A DNA stretch of 64,000 bases from Skeletonema tropicum (taxonomy: Eukaryota; Bacillariophyta; Thalassiosirophyceae; Thalassiosirales; Thalassiosiraceae). Positions 63,901 through 64,000 of this stretch are shown here, piece after piece. The stretch is taken from assembly GCA_037178625.1 (NCBI GenBank), contig CM074132.1:1488001-1552000 (forward strand). Direction: 5' to 3'. Every line of letters starts with the position of its first letter. Within the stretch, counting starts at the first letter, position 1. Under the pieces are notes generated by a model. It searched no databases and was not told where the DNA came from. It worked only from the letters and a program-made list of their open reading frames with translations. A program made the translations under genes and the position numbers.

Positions 63901-64000
63901 ACCAGACATTTGGATGAGAGCAATGAATAGTGATGGTACGGTAATGTCTCAACAGGAATTGAAGGAAGAAGATCCTGCTTTCATCTATGATGGGGTTACA
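60977..64000 (+). CDS. pol: Copia (Ty1) polyprotein: protease, integrase, RT; 3' partial
   Basis: Open from the C2 junction to the last base, more than 1000 codons with no stop seen. The protease motif LIDGGANGG lies near 61050. The integrase core has FADITAWGG, LGSDRAKAE and FAERMIGELKKFAN. A long linker is followed by the RT start with RLHIVYACKHDGRRKARIVAG, VYQTDIGNAFLEA and SLYGLKTSAKRFHEVL. Integrase before RT defines Ty1/Copia, and the DGGANGG protease is a form known in diatom Copia elements (recollection, not checked). The end of RT and the RNase H lie outside the window. Confidence 0.85.

Overview
The window is eukaryotic nuclear DNA, most likely from a diatom or close stramenopile alga (inference). 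The evidence is short GT-AG introns of about 95-110 nt, a bipartite plastid presequence of the ASAFAP type on one gene, a voltage-sensor/adenylyl-cyclase fusion of protist type, and many Copia, Ty3/Gypsy and helicase-bearing transposons. No bacterial operon structure, CRISPR array or functional RNA gene was seen.

Region 1 (1-20 kb) is gene space. In order it holds: the 3' part of a Pls-like (NRPS-associated) left-handed beta-helix membrane protein; a decayed reverse transcriptase; a frameshifted Pumilio-repeat pseudogene; a voltage-sensor plus class III nucleotide cyclase protein; a TMEM18 homologue; a small two-exon membrane protein; a basic hypothetical protein; a plastid-targeted FIST plus indole-glycerol-phosphate-synthase-like fusion; a FAD/NAD(P) oxidoreductase; a membrane-anchored 2OG-Fe(II) oxygenase-like protein; and a secreted potato-inhibitor-I protein. 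Most of these genes look unrelated in function.

Region 2 (20-26 kb) is gene-poor. It has a tandem duplication, a 2.58 kb element with long palindrome-tipped inverted repeats, a 400 bp MITE with a 6 bp target duplication, and a small minisatellite.

Region 3 (26.3-58.8 kb) is a stack of nested transposons. Gypsy-1 (LTR 246 bp, target duplication CCTTT) sits in the minisatellite. Gypsy-2 (LTR 340 bp, both copies identical by eye, target duplication CAGTC) sits in the 3' LTR of Gypsy-1. Both elements put gag and pol in one frame separated by a single UGA. Their coding regions are broken by one hAT-like non-autonomous element and five helicase-bearing, Helitron-like insertions of three length classes (A1, A2, B1, B2, C1). 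B2 itself carries a 5'-truncated LINE and a small poly(A) retro-insertion. With all insertions removed, Gypsy-1 is about 6.0 kb and Gypsy-2 about 6.4 kb.

Region 4 (58.8-64 kb) is flank plus a Copia polyprotein gene running off the window, interrupted by a sixth Helitron-like element (C2).

The most unusual system is the Helitron-like family. Six insertions have no target duplication and lie precisely between T and A, four of them at T^ATCA. The family shares a GC-rich hairpin placed subterminally at the 5' end and terminally, inverted, at the 3' end. The elements encode only the C-terminal part of a Pif1-type helicase. All six lie inside retrotransposons.
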